DNA from: Adineta steineri
Taxonomy: Eukaryota > Rotifera > Eurotatoria > Adinetida > Adinetidae
Length of the DNA: 64,000 nt
Assembly: GCA_905250115.1 (NCBI GenBank)
Contig: CAJNOI010000029.1
Span: 62,001 to 126,000 of the forward strand
Direction: 5' to 3'
In this document: piece after piece, positions 26,055-38,000 of the stretch
Layout of the letters: each line of letters begins with the position of its first letter
Numbering within the stretch: position 1 is the first letter of the stretch
Made by a program: the position numbers and the translations under genes
The notes under the pieces: generated by a model
Databases searched by the model: none
Told to the model about the DNA's origin: nothing
What the model saw: the letters and a program-made list of their open reading frames with translations, nothing else

Positions 26055-26961
26055 TTTTTGTTTTTATGTCACTATGTTATCCCACAATTTTTAATTATAA
26101 ACAAACAGCTTCAAAGAAACATTCATTTGAATTTCATTGACTGGATACTTTAATATTGAACTTGAGGGTGGGTGTAAATTATTGTAGCTTTAGATATCCA
26201 TATCGCTTTATTCCACATCCATCTGCAATCACATCCTTCAACCAGATAAAATTTTATATAGCAATAGTTTTCAATATTCAGTCGCGGATGTAGCAACGAG
26301 CGTTACTTCTTTTCGAATGCAACTGTGAAAAATTTCTTTTCTTGGAAATAAGCTGTCTCTTATACGTAGTTATAATCATGAATTTCAAACAGTAGAGAAA
26401 AATATGAGTTTCTAGATACCTAAGATAACGGCGATAGAGTATCAATTAATGAAGATATAAATCATATTAGAACTGTTCAAATAGGCACAGTCATTTGTAT
26501 GACTTGATAAGCAAAAAGAATAAGATGTGTAAGAAATTGTGATCAAAATATAGTTTGCAGCATTTATATAATGTGTTGTAGACAACTTATTTATTCAATT
26601 ATCTTTCTCTACTTCTTAAGATAGGTATATGAGAACAACAGAACGGAAAAATGATTTGCAGAACGATAAAAGTGAATTATGATGAAACAATGTGTTATGG
26701 CATGATATATCACATGCCATAAAGAATGCTGATTCTCTTCATTTTCTCACGTGTACTACTGATATCGTTGAATATTTGAGGAGTGAATATTGTGGAGAGA
26801 AGAGTGATTCTTGTTTTATAAACGAAGAGGAATAAAGAACAAAAAAGAGTGATAAGATAATGTTTCTATTCTTGATATACTTTTTTATTCAACTAACAGT
26901 ATTTCTATCATTAAACTGCATAGTTTGTATTTCATTTCATGATTACACAAAATTCATTGAT

Positions 26962-28674
26962 ATGACGCATTATGCAAGCTTAATCTTCTACCTTGTTCAA
27001 TTACTACTCGTTCAATTCTCTAATTCTGATTCAAACGATTTTCATAAAATAATATTGCCAAAGAGAAGTCCACAAACCACATTACATACAGATAATCATG
27101 TTTCTATTAAAGAAAGAACATCGGTGTTCTATCCAGATGCTCATCTTAGAAAATGGCGGACTAGAACTCAAACAACTACTCCGAGAATTTTTACAAATCA
27201 TAATGATAACTTCCGCAAGTCTCCTAATTTTTATATGAAATTAGTTCGACGTAGTTACGAAGAATATGATTTCGAACAAACATGGAACAAAAAATATTGT
27301 GAGTACAACGAAGGTCATATTTGCTAAGTAGATTCTATCACACCTTGCAAATGAGTATCAATCGTTATTCATAATCAATAGTAGTATTAATTAGAGTCTG
27401 TAGGATCCAAAGTTTGTGATCCAGCCGTGATTGACTAAAACTTTCTCAGATCCGTATCTTAACGACACTCTTAGTATTTCAAAGAAATTTCTTTTATATT
27501 TGTATGTGATAGTCGCTTCACAATTACAAACCTCTTTTATTTTGCTTATTTGCGTCGGTGACTAGCACATTCGGTACATCTCTGTTGTAATCTTATAGAT
27601 AATCTCATAAACCTAAGTCTAATACATCTAAGATGTTCGAACCAGTGAAATCTTTCATATAATTCATGTCATCTTTTATCATATATCTTGGATGATATCT
27701 CACTTTGTTCACAGCTGAATGGACAGATAACTATTTTTGAAATATGTTTCCAACTCACTATCAATAATAAACAATAGATCTTTTTCGATGAGAAAATATA
27801 ATGTAAATTATTTCTTTTCTGAAAACAATTTATACCTTTTCCTTTAATGTATTGGGATGTCCTGCAATAGATGTATTTTGTAGATGACGTCAAATGTCAA
27901 TGAATTGATGGCATGCTTCATTTAGATTTCATCTCCTATGAATATACAATCAGAAAATTTCGTTATACTTGAATTTGAATAATATCGTTTTAGTGATGAA
28001 TTATTATCGTCTAATGTAATTTGATACCTCTTTTTCATTGGATTGGTCCATTTAGACGTTTTAGTATTAAATGTAGTCTATAGGTACTTGGAGATGTAGT
28101 CGTTTGAGTTCATATTGCCGCTTCTGTTAGTTAAATAATAGGATGTTCTATACACTTTTACATTTCAATTCACTATTATTACTTTCTTTTGTAGATCCAA
28201 CATCTTCCAATAAGATTAAACGTGTATATCATAAATTATTTGATGACGAAATAATAAAATTCGTTTTAATATTTCTTCTTTGTTCTTCGTTCATTATTTG
28301 TGTATCGCTATGTAGTTGGCCCGATTGTAAATGTGGCACGGAAGGGAGTTTAAGTACACCGCAGCCGAGAAGAAGACCGTTCGATGCATACTATCATAAT
28401 TTACCACCTATACAACCACAAAGTTTGATCAGAGACACACCACTAAGAAATTCAACAGTTTCAATAGAAATGCAACCATCACAAAATAATAATTCTAATG
28501 TTGAAAGAGCAACAACTTTAGTTCAACAACAAACTTCAAATTTTGCTACCAACACATGATAGCGTGGTAGAAGAAAGTGGAGTAATGATTATAATCCAGC
28601 AACAGTCTTTACTACCTCCAACCTACGGAATTTTTATGCAACGAAACAATGAAAGAGAGGAAACTGACTCGTAG
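26962..28674 (+). pseudogene. Tandem PPxY-tailed membrane protein, copy 2 (frameshifted)
   Basis: Same architecture as copy 1: exon 1 26962-27298 (337 nt, the same length as in the other copies), intron 27299-28194, exon 2 from 28195. The membrane helix is IIKFVLIFLLCSSFIICVSL. An extra T in the run at 28541-28544 shifts the frame and creates a stop at 28557-28559. The protein would be about 233 residues and lose both PPxY motifs. Homology continues out of frame to the old stop at 28672-28674; there the first motif has also decayed (PTHD) while the second (PPTY) remains. The furin-like KERR site is changed to KERT. It is either a pseudogene or a truncated, motif-free variant. An alternative upstream ATG at 26860 would add a second hydrophobic stretch. 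Confidence 0.6.
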
Positions 28675-30099
28675 TTTTTGTTTTTATGTCACGATGTTAT
28701 CCCAAAACTTTTTATTTATAAACAAACAGCTTCAAAGAAACATTCATTAAAATTCGATTGATTGAACACTTCAATATTGAACTTTTTATATAGTTAATAT
28801 GTATAAGATATGGGTGGGTATTGAATGGGTGAAGGAGAGACATGCACAATCTCATTAGAGAGTGTGGGTACAAATTATTGTAGATATAGATGTCCATATC
28901 GCTTTATTCCACCCCCCATTCACAATCACATCTTTCAACTAAATAAAATTTTAAATATTCATATCTTTACCTGTTCAGTCCATAGTGTAGCGGTGAGCGT
29001 CACTTGTTTTTTAATGTAACCTTCAGAGATTTCTTTTCTTGGAAATAAAGTGTCTCTTATACGTAGTTATAATCATGAATTTCAAACAGTAGAGAAAGAT
29101 ATGAATTTGTAGATGCTAACGCTAACGTTGATAGTTTTCAACAAAATCTAATGAAGATAAAGTTATTTATCCAAAAACTCTTTAATTAGAACAAGATCGG
29201 TTTTAGAGAGTAATCCATCAATGAAGATATAAATCATATTAGAACTATTTAATTAGGCACAGTCGTTTGTATGACTTGATAAGTAACAAGAATGGGATAT
29301 GTTGGAAGTTGTGAACAAAATATAGTTTGCAACACTTATATGATGCCTTCCGTTTGATTAAACGGAATCAATAAATACGATTCAATGTACCTTTTCTCGA
29401 TCGTAATTTTTATTCACTTTCGAGCTACAAACTGAGTAGATGATAACCAATAGAAAACTGTTTCGATCATATTTTCATGCATGCTTATAGTGGATTAGAA
29501 TATAGTATAATGTGTATGAAAAGGAGAGGTATTCATTATGGAGATAGAAAGAAGAACAATATTTGTCGTTTTTCTTTACACTATATCAGATGTATACTAA
29601 TGTGACTATGGCAGAATCAATACAATTTCTTCCATTAGTATCTACTCATCGACTGTTCTTTCCCTTCTATATATTCTATGTCCTCTTGTTTTGTTTTCCT
29701 ATAAATTCATCCACGTCCTTATTTTCTCTTCTCCCTAATCCATATATGCACATGCAGAGGCGTAATTATGAGAAGAATAAAAAGTCGTGGGCACTATAGC
29801 ACTCTGTTTTATAGGCGGCATCATCGATATCTAACTACTTTTCTCGTCGCGAAAGTCACTATTTTGTTGTGATGTTTTTGTACAATGTTTCAATAGAAAA
29901 AACATCGATGATTGTTGTTTCTTCTTAAGATTGTGCCATATGAGAATAAAAGAATACAAAAATCATTTACACAACGATAAAAGTGAATTATGATAACAGA
30001 ATGTTTCTATTTTTGATAACCTTTTGTTTATTTTACTAGCAGTATTTCTATCATTAGACTGCATAGTTTGTGTTTCATTTCATGTTTATATAAAACTTA

Positions 30100-32074
30100 T
30101 TGATAATGACTCATTATGCAAGCTTAATCTTCCTTACTGTTCAATTGCTACTCGTTCAATCCAGTAATTTTAATTCAAAGGATTTTCATAAAAAAATGTT
30201 GATGAAGGAAAATCGACGAACAATGTTACATACAACTAATCGTGTCTCTATTAGAGAAAGAAGATCAGTGTACGATTCAGAATTTATTCTTCCAGATCGG
30301 TGGTCTAGAACTCAAACAACAACTCTAGAAGTTTTTACAAATTATAATTGTAGCTTCACCATGTCTCCTCATTTCGATACAAAATCGACTCGAAGTAGTT
30401 ACGATAAATATTTAGCACCAAAATGGTTCGAAACGTATTCGTGTGAGTACATTGGAGGTGATATTTCCTAAGTAGATTCTATCATACTTGGAAACGGAGT
30501 ATTAATCGTTATTCATAATCAATAGTAGTATTAATTAGAGTCCGTCGGATACATGATTTGTGATCCAGCCGCAATTAACTAAGTCTCTCAGATTCGTATC
30601 TTAACGACACTCTTAGTATTTCAAAGAAATTTCTTTGATATTTGTATGTGATAGTCGTTTCGCAATTAGGAACTTCTTTTCTTTTCCGTATATGTGTTGA
30701 TGACTAGCTCTTTCGACACATCTCTGTTGCAATCTTGTAGATAATCTCATAAGCCTAGATCCAATACATGTAACATGCTCGAACCAGCTCTGATCATTTT
30801 ACAGCGAACTATATTACTTTTGTTTTTTATTTTGTTTTAAACAATTATGAAATGGGAAGTTTTGAATTACTTTGTTTGTTCAATAATAAATTAGTAGAAG
30901 AACTACAATGATTTACTAAAACACATTTAGGATGAATGACAATAACGAAATAGAGTTTTATTCATTTTTAAATATGTACAGACTAAATAATGTATCATAC
31001 CATTTCTACTTTATTCTCAGTTAAGAGAATTGCGATGAGCTTTGAATTAACTTTACAAGATGTTTGAGTAACAACTAACAGAAAAAGTACGATAAGAATT
31101 AGTAGTTTAACTTCTCAATGAAATCTTTCATAGAACTCATGCCATGTATTATCATATATCTTGGATGATATCGCTCTTTGTCCTGAAATATGTTTCCAAT
31201 TCAATATCTACAATAAACAATAGATCTTTTCCGATGAGAAAATAAAATGTAAATTATTTCTTTTCTAAAGACGATTTGTACCTTTTCCTTTAATGTATCG
31301 GGATGTCCTGCAATAGCTGTATTTTTTAGTGGACGTCAAATGTCAATGAATTGATGTCATGCTTCATTTAGATTCCATCTCCTATGAATATGGAATCTAG
31401 AAATTTCGTTATACTTGAATTTCAAAAAAATTTCATTTCCTGTAACTAATATCTCTTTTTCGTTACATTCTTCCATTAAAACGTTTTAATACTAAATGTA
31501 ATCTATAGGTACTTGGAGGTGTAGTAACTTGAGGACATCGTGGCGCTTTCGTTAGCTAAATAATAAAATGGTCTGTACATATTTGCATTTCAATTTACTA
31601 TTATTTCTTTCTTTTCTAGCTCCAACATCTACTTATAGGACTCGCAGAGTTTCTAAATCTAGTGGAGGTGGATTTTTTCTAGTTCCGCTTATAATTATTG
31701 TTTTTGCAATGGTTATTGCTGTAATAAAAGCTGAAATATGTTATGATGAAGATGACACTGAAGAGGATATATCAACAATGCAGTCGACAATAAGACGGTC
31801 CAATATAGAGCATCATAACTTACCAACTATACAACCGCAAATTTTGATCAGAGACACACCACTAAGAAATTCAACAGTTTCAATAGAAATGCAACCATCA
31901 CAAAATAATAATTCTAATGTTAAAAGAACAACAACTTCAGATTTGCCACCAGCATATGATAGCGTGATAGAAGAAAGTGGAATAATAATTGTAATGCAGC
32001 AACAGTCTCTATTACCTCCAACCTACGAAACTTTTATGGAACGAAACAATGAAAGATCGGGAGCTGATTCATAG
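30100..32074 (+). CDS. Tandem PPxY-tailed type I membrane protein, copy 3
   Basis: Exon 1 30100-30442 (or from 30106), intron 30443-31619, exon 2 31620-32074; phase 1, about 263 codons. Signal peptide LIFLTVQLLLVQS; ectodomain with RERRSVYDS (furin-like); the end of exon 1 is diverged from copies 1 and 2. Membrane helix FFLVPLIIIVFAMVIAVI. The tail shares LIRDTPLRNSTVSIEMQPSQ with copy 2 and has LPPAYDSV and LPPTYETF. The donor is GTGAGT and the acceptor CTTTTCTAG, both at the same place as in the other copies. The intron is longer because of an extra segment of about 330 bp (30790-31117). The reading frame is intact throughout, so this and copy 1 look functional. Confidence 0.65.
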
Positions 32075-32101
32075 TTTTTGTTTTTATGTCAGTATGATAA
32101 A

Positions 32102-32146
32102 GTGTGGGTATGAGTGTCTGATCTACTCTTGAAGCGATACCCACAT
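32102..32146. repeat. G-rich inverted repeat (hairpin)
   Basis: GTGTGGGTAT (32102-32111) pairs with ATACCCACAT (32137-32146), one mismatch, 25-nt loop. It sits where homology of the tandem array ends, 27 bp past the stop codon of copy 3. Same style as the elements at 1122 and 52234. Confidence 0.5.
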
Positions 32147-33418
32147 CTTCAAGATATTTTTGTAAACTAGTTTTCTACCATCTTTAAAAAAAATATTTTT
32201 ATGATCGTCTTCCGTGCAGTATACATCTCTGGCATACACGATCAAGTAGTAAACATTCACAATTTTCTTTCTTATATTCATTATAAATTAACTAAATACA
32301 CATCGATTATATTCACATACATTTACACTCTGAGTTTGAACGTTATACTAGACGTGACTATAAATATCAATATTACCGTGCAATTGATATAATTCACTTA
32401 CTGTCTCTTTGATATCACACCTTGAATAACAGCATGAGTATGATCATCTTTTGATAGATTAATCCATTCAGAATAAGTACTACAAATGTTTAGAAAAAGA
32501 AAGCACGTCACATAGTGGAGATCTGAAATAACTATAAATACATTAAAATGTACTTGTTGCAGTACTTGTATATATTTAATGTGATTTACTAGATCACAAC
32601 TCATGTTCTGCGTTTTTCACTCTATTAGAACAGTTAATTAATTGACAGACCTAGATGTTATAATAAATTTTTTGTGCTCTCTCGTTAATCTCAAACAAAC
32701 AAAATTGTACATCATATTGTCTCTCAATCATTCTTGTTTTGAGACTCATTGCTCTATTCAATTGACATCTTCATTCTACATTAATGAAATAAATATTACT
32801 GCAAATTCATATGTTTTGTTGTTAAGATCAACAAAAATGTTTATCATCAGATTGCTCATTCATAGTATGATACTTTTTATTACCGTCTGAGAACATTGAC
32901 TGTAAAGCATAATTTGCAGTCAGTTTTAATATTGTAATGAATCCATTGATAAAATCAAACAGAACTATCAAAAACTGATCAAATCTCGAAATTTTATATT
33001 TAATTCGAAAGTTTTTTTTTAGAATGTAATTCATTATTGATCTATCATAATTTATTATTTTTACCGAAAAATAATAGTTAAAGAATATCTATTATCTTTT
33101 ATTAGTGACATCTATCGATAGTATTTGCTTTTATTGTTGAGGCTATATTCGAACAGATATGGTAACTGTCATATGGTAATGGAATGAATAAATGATTTAA
33201 AACAAGATAAACAACAACTCTCTCTTTCTTTTAAAATAAATTTAGATTTTATCTTTATATTATTATTAGTTAATTTAGTGTGATATTTGTTCACACTTTT
33301 TAGAAAAAAATGTTAAATTATTTGTGAGAAAAATATTTATAAGCTTAATTATCAAATAATAATAAATAGAATCTGTACACATCGATATTTATTCGATTTT
33401 ATTGTTATTTTTAAACAA
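32147..33418. other. Gene-less interval
   Basis: AT-rich 1.27 kb between the array and the UBTD gene. Overlapping short ORFs on both strands show no motifs. Nothing else seen. Confidence 0.55.
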
Positions 33419-35263
33419 ATGGGTGGATGTGTCAGCCACGATCGTGACAATCATCGACGACGATCACATTCATCTCGAAGTAGTGCGACAAGTAATTATT
33501 TTATATTATTGCTTATTTTTTTTCTTTGCAAAATATTCTCTTTTTACTTGATCTAGCAAGCGGAACTGTTGCTCGAAATAAACCATTGAATCGTTCAGTT
33601 TGTCGTCCAAAATGGAAATCAGATGTACCAATTACTGAAAGTCAATTACGTCGAAAACGAGAAGAATACTGGGATACGGGTAAGATTCACAATGAAAATA
33701 AAGATAGTTCTTATCTCTATAACACATGACATTATTATCTGTATTGAAAATAAGAACTCATTTCAGTAGAGAAAATAATTCGTAGATTATAAATTACGCC
33801 TTGATATATGTAAGTTCAATTTGAGATAGACAATAAATCATATTTCATAGAAAACATTTGACAAACTTTTTCATTTCTCGACATATGATTAATTATACAA
33901 TTGTCAAAAATAAAAATTTGACATATATTGTCAGCTAGTTTATTAATCAGAATATGTCGAAAATCTTTATTTCACAAGGGAATTTAATTATATAAATTTC
34001 ATATTCTATATGATGTGGTGTACGAAAGTAAATACAATTCTAGGTACATTCAAAATTATTCATTTTGTTTTCTTTTAGCACCTGCATTCGAAGGTCGTAA
34101 AGAAATTTGGGATGCTCTTCGAGGTGCATGTTATGCAGTTGAACAGAATGATATTGATTTAGCTCAATCAAGTAAAATTTTTCTTGGAATTGTTTTGTCT
34201 TTAAAAGAACCTTTGTTTTCTATTTCTAGTTATAAATTGTGCTAATATATCACTTCCTCATGGAACACTTCTTGATTGTTATGATGAACTTGGAACACGT
34301 TATCAAATACCTGTATATATTCTATCAGCACCAACAAATTTAGCTGATATTGAACAATCATCAGTTAATGATAATGAATCCGGTACAAGTGATATTGATC
34401 TTGCAGCAACAGCTATTGCTGATCGTGAACGAGATTTACGAGATAATCAAAGTATATCAACATTAAGTCAACAACGTACAACCTCAAAATCACCAACAGG
34501 AGGCGGAGGTCATAATCCAATAGTACGTGAAATAAAAAAACATCGTCGAAAACAAAAATCACATGTAGATTCAAGTGGTAATGAATCATCATCAACAAAT
34601 ACACCAACACCACCAGTATTAATCAATCAACAACAAGCAAATAGTGATCAAGATATTGAAATTCCGATTAAATTTCGTTTATCAAATGGTAAAGAACATC
34701 GATTATATTGTAAATCAAATGAAAAAATTCGTAATATTAAAAGACGTTTGGCTATGTTAGAAAATGGAGCTATTGATTCACAAACTCAACGTTTATTTTT
34801 TGGAGGAAAACTATTACGTAAGTAAATGTTTACTAATAATTCTATAAGTTTCACTATGACAAAGGAAAAGTTCAACTATACCGATCATTTAAGGTATGTT
34901 AGACATCCTTGTAGATGTCGAAGGTATTCAAAAGAATGTTGTATAACAAAAAGTTTTTAATCACTATAATCGTGACATATAGCTTAGGAGTGTCAAGATT
35001 ATATATACTTTTCTTAATTATCAGCTACAATGTCACTAGAAAAAAATAAAAGGTGAGTATAAATTTTTATCTTTATTTCAGGAGATCGAACAGCTATATG
35101 TGAAACTCGTTTACAACATAATTTCGTTGTACAAGTTATATTACAAGATCAACCAATGCCACCAAATGGTGCAATTACAACAACTAGTCATGTAACAATT
35201 AATAAAGATCATACTAGTTATTCAACACCTGTTGAATTTCCTGAACCTTTAATGAATGAATGA
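33419..35263 (+). CDS. UBTD2: Ubiquitin domain-containing protein (UBTD1/UBTD2-like)
   Basis: UBTD proteins bind E2 enzymes of the UBE2D type and help regulate ubiquitination. Five exons: 33419-33491, 33557-33679, 34079-34171, 34230-34817, 35082-35263; every junction is phase 1. Begins MGGC, a likely N-myristoylation plus palmitoylation site (MGNC in UBTD1). Next is the diagnostic core [23 protein letters not shown] and [18 protein letters not shown], then [23 protein letters not shown] low-complexity Ser/Thr/Gln linker of about 110 residues, longer than in vertebrates, precedes a C-terminal ubiquitin-like domain ([13 protein letters not shown]...[13 protein letters not shown]...NFVVQVIL). 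Both UBTD1 and UBTD2 are possible counterparts. The stop at 35261-35263 is 340 bp before the PP4 gene on the same strand. Confidence 0.92.
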
Positions 35264-35603
35264 ATAAAATACGAGAATATTTCAGTCCATTTTAAATTCC
35301 CAATATACTTTTCATACTAATTTGTACAAATAGATTTTTATTTTCTTTTTCTTCTCGTTAAATGTTGTCAGCTATTGCATAAAAATCATTTTCTTTTTCT
35401 TTTTTTCGTGCCTTTGCTCAATTGGTCAATATTATCATTATATTAATGTTGTATTTTATTGTTTAAAAATCAAAACCAAAAATAAGAAGAATATTGTCTT
35501 GATGTAATCGACAAAATGTCTTTTTATTTTAGATTGATATTATTATTATTTTATTTTCTTCGTTTCTTTTTCCACAATAATAATAATAATAACACTAATA
35601 ATA

Positions 35604-37063
35604 ATGTCCGACCTCTCAGATCTTGATCGACAATTAGAACAATTACGACGATGTGAATTAATTAAAGAAAATGAAGTTAAAATGCTCTGTACAAAAGCAA
35701 GAGAAATACTTGTAGAAGAAAGTAATGTTCAATGTGTTGATTCACCGGTTACTATTTGTGGTGATATACATGGACAAATGTTTGATCTATTGGAGTTATT
35801 CCGAGTTGGAGGTAAACAATAAAAAAAAAGTTTTTTTTTTTGAAAAATTGAGATACAGCTGATCAATTTCTAACAACATGGAAAACATATAAAAGAAACT
35901 TTGTATGGTTTTACTCAGTTTTAACAGATGTTTTCTTTAACATTATGATTATTGACAGATGAAATTTATAGTTATGTGATATATGAAACAGGCGTTAGTA
36001 TTCGTTAATTTGTTTTTTTCTAATTAATAAAAGTTTCTATATAAGATCGTGTTTTTATGACTTCCAAAAGGACATCTATGACACAAGTATAATTAATTAA
36101 TATGAAATTAGTTTCGTATCTTTTATATAGCAAAACATAACAGTTCTAACCAATAGAAAAAAGTTGTCAAAAACAAATTGTTTTTTCTTCGTCTTCTCTT
36201 CGAAATAATTTACCCACCCAGGAAGTCGATGAAGTTGACATAAGAGAGAAAAATGTAAATATCTATTGTAGAATTTCGAGATATTGATTTTGTCTTTTAG
36301 GTGATGTTCCACAAACGAATTATTTATTTTTGGGTGATTTTGTTGATCGTGGTTTCTATAGTGTTGAAACATTTCTATTATTACTTGCACTTAAAGTACG
36401 ATATCCTGATCGTATAACTTTAATACGTGGCAATCATGAATCCCGTCAGATTACACAAGTCTATGGTTTTTATGATGAATGTTTAAGAAAATATGGTTCG
36501 ATAATGGTATGGCGATATTGTACGGAAGTATTTGATTATTTAAGTTTATCAGCTGTTATTGATGGTAAAATATTTTGTGTACATGGTGGCCTAAGTCCAT
36601 CTATACATACTCTTGATCAAATTCGACAAATTGATCGAAAAATGGAAGTGCCACATGATGGACCCATGTGTGATCTTTTGTGGTAAAAAAAATAACATTT
36701 TGTTTTTTTATTTACATAAATATTTATAGGTCTGATCCAGAAGAAACTCTTGGTTGGGGTGTGAGTCCACGTGGTGCTGGTTTTTTATTTGGTAGTGATG
36801 TTGTATCACAATTTAATCAAACAAATAATATTGATTTAATTTGTCGAGCACATCAACTTGTTATGGAAGGTTATAAATGGCATTTTAATGAAACAGTATT
36901 AACTGTATGGTCAGCACCAAATTATTGTTATCGTTGTGGAAATGTTGCTGCTATACTTGAACTTGATGAACATCTTAATCGAAGTTTTACAATATTTGAA
37001 GCAGCACCACAAGATCAACGTTCATCAGCAACGAAACGTGTTGTACCCGATTATTTTCTTTGA
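35604..37063 (+). CDS. PPP4C: Serine/threonine-protein phosphatase 4 catalytic subunit
   Basis: PPP-family metallophosphatase acting in DNA-damage recovery, centrosome maturation and splicing-linked complexes. Exons 35604-35811, 36301-36682, 36730-37063; phases 1 and 2 agree, 307 codons, the same as animal PP4C. The N-terminus [18 protein letters not shown] is specific to PP4. Metal and catalytic motifs: GDIHG, GDFVDRG, GNHE, then the HGG motif in [14 protein letters not shown], and [11 protein letters not shown]. The C-terminal DYFL is the leucine carboxymethylation tail. Exon 1 is followed by a 489-bp intron; the second intron is only 47 bp. No anomaly seen. Confidence 0.97.
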
Positions 37064-38000
37064 AATAATAACAATTTATGATAATCTATATGTATGTGAT
37101 TATGCGTGTCTTTTCTTTTTCTCTGTCCTGTATGATCGGTTGTTTAATTGAACATAAAAAAGAGACACCAAGAATATGTCTATAAACAAATTTTTCATGT
37201 TTTGATTTTCTTTAATTTCTATCATTTATAATTTAAGACACAAATAGAAAAAGTACAAGATTTTTTTATTAAACTGATTGATGATGTATTTCTCATGAGG
37301 ATAGAAAAATAGAGCAGACTAAGTTTGTCTCATCAGCTTTTTTCTCTAACGATAATGATAAGAGTACGAAAGGAAATGAAGCGGAAGCGTCTAGTTTCCT
37401 CTTTTTTATAGCTGTAATCAATTTTTAGCAAGTAGCTAAAGTTAGCCGCATATCTATATATATAGATTCACTCTTAATAGAAGTTTTTTCTTTTCTTTTT
37501 CTTCTTTTGACTACTAATATATGTTAGTAAAACAAGCACGCACACGGAACAGGAAAAGATAATTACGACAGAACGCGTGAATAATTGAGCTTAAGAGAAA
37601 ATAGCATATCCATTTGTTCGTTTCATTAAATCTTTTCGTTCATATAAATGAATGATTCAAGAAAAAAAAAAATCTTTTCTGACATCTGTCATAGTGAACT
37701 AGACAGATGAAAAACAACCTACCTACCTCTCTTTTTCTTTCTTTCTATGTGTCAATGTAAAAATCGAGTATTGTTGCATGTTTCATATCCAAGATTGATT
37801 CTTATTGATTAGATTCAACCAAATACCTAACCATTTCTCATTCATCATCAACCATTTGCTTATCTGTCTATACGTTCGATAGTACTCCTTGTACATCAGT
37901 CGATGATCATAAGCAATCATTTAGATAGAAAGATAAAGAGAGAGAGAGAGAAAAAGACAAACTATACTATCATTTTCTCTTATTTTCAGATGATCGAACG
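37064..38000. other. Intergenic interval PP4C-ABHD17
   Basis: About 0.94 kb, AT-rich with (GA)n and pyrimidine runs near 37940-37990. A strong acceptor-like TTATTTTCAG at 37980-37989 lies 11 nt upstream of the ABHD17 ATG, suggesting a 5' UTR intron or spliced-leader addition site. Confidence 0.5.

Larger units (their letters stand above)
22918..32092 (+). repeat. Three-copy direct tandem array (units of about 2.6-3.3 kb)
   Basis: Three direct units start near 22918, 26164 and 28859 at a shared motif (GGTGTGGATGTAAATGATTG and variants, then a segment around ATATCGCTTTA-TCCACA). Each unit holds an upstream non-coding region, exon 1 of a membrane-protein gene, a long intron and exon 2. Similarity covers introns and flanks as well as exons, so duplication is fairly recent. 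Unit 2 lacks much of the upstream region; unit 3 has an extra segment of about 330 bp in the intron. The 3' flank after the stop (AAACAAACAGCTTCAAAGAA) is shared by units 1 and 2 only. Confidence 0.85.
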
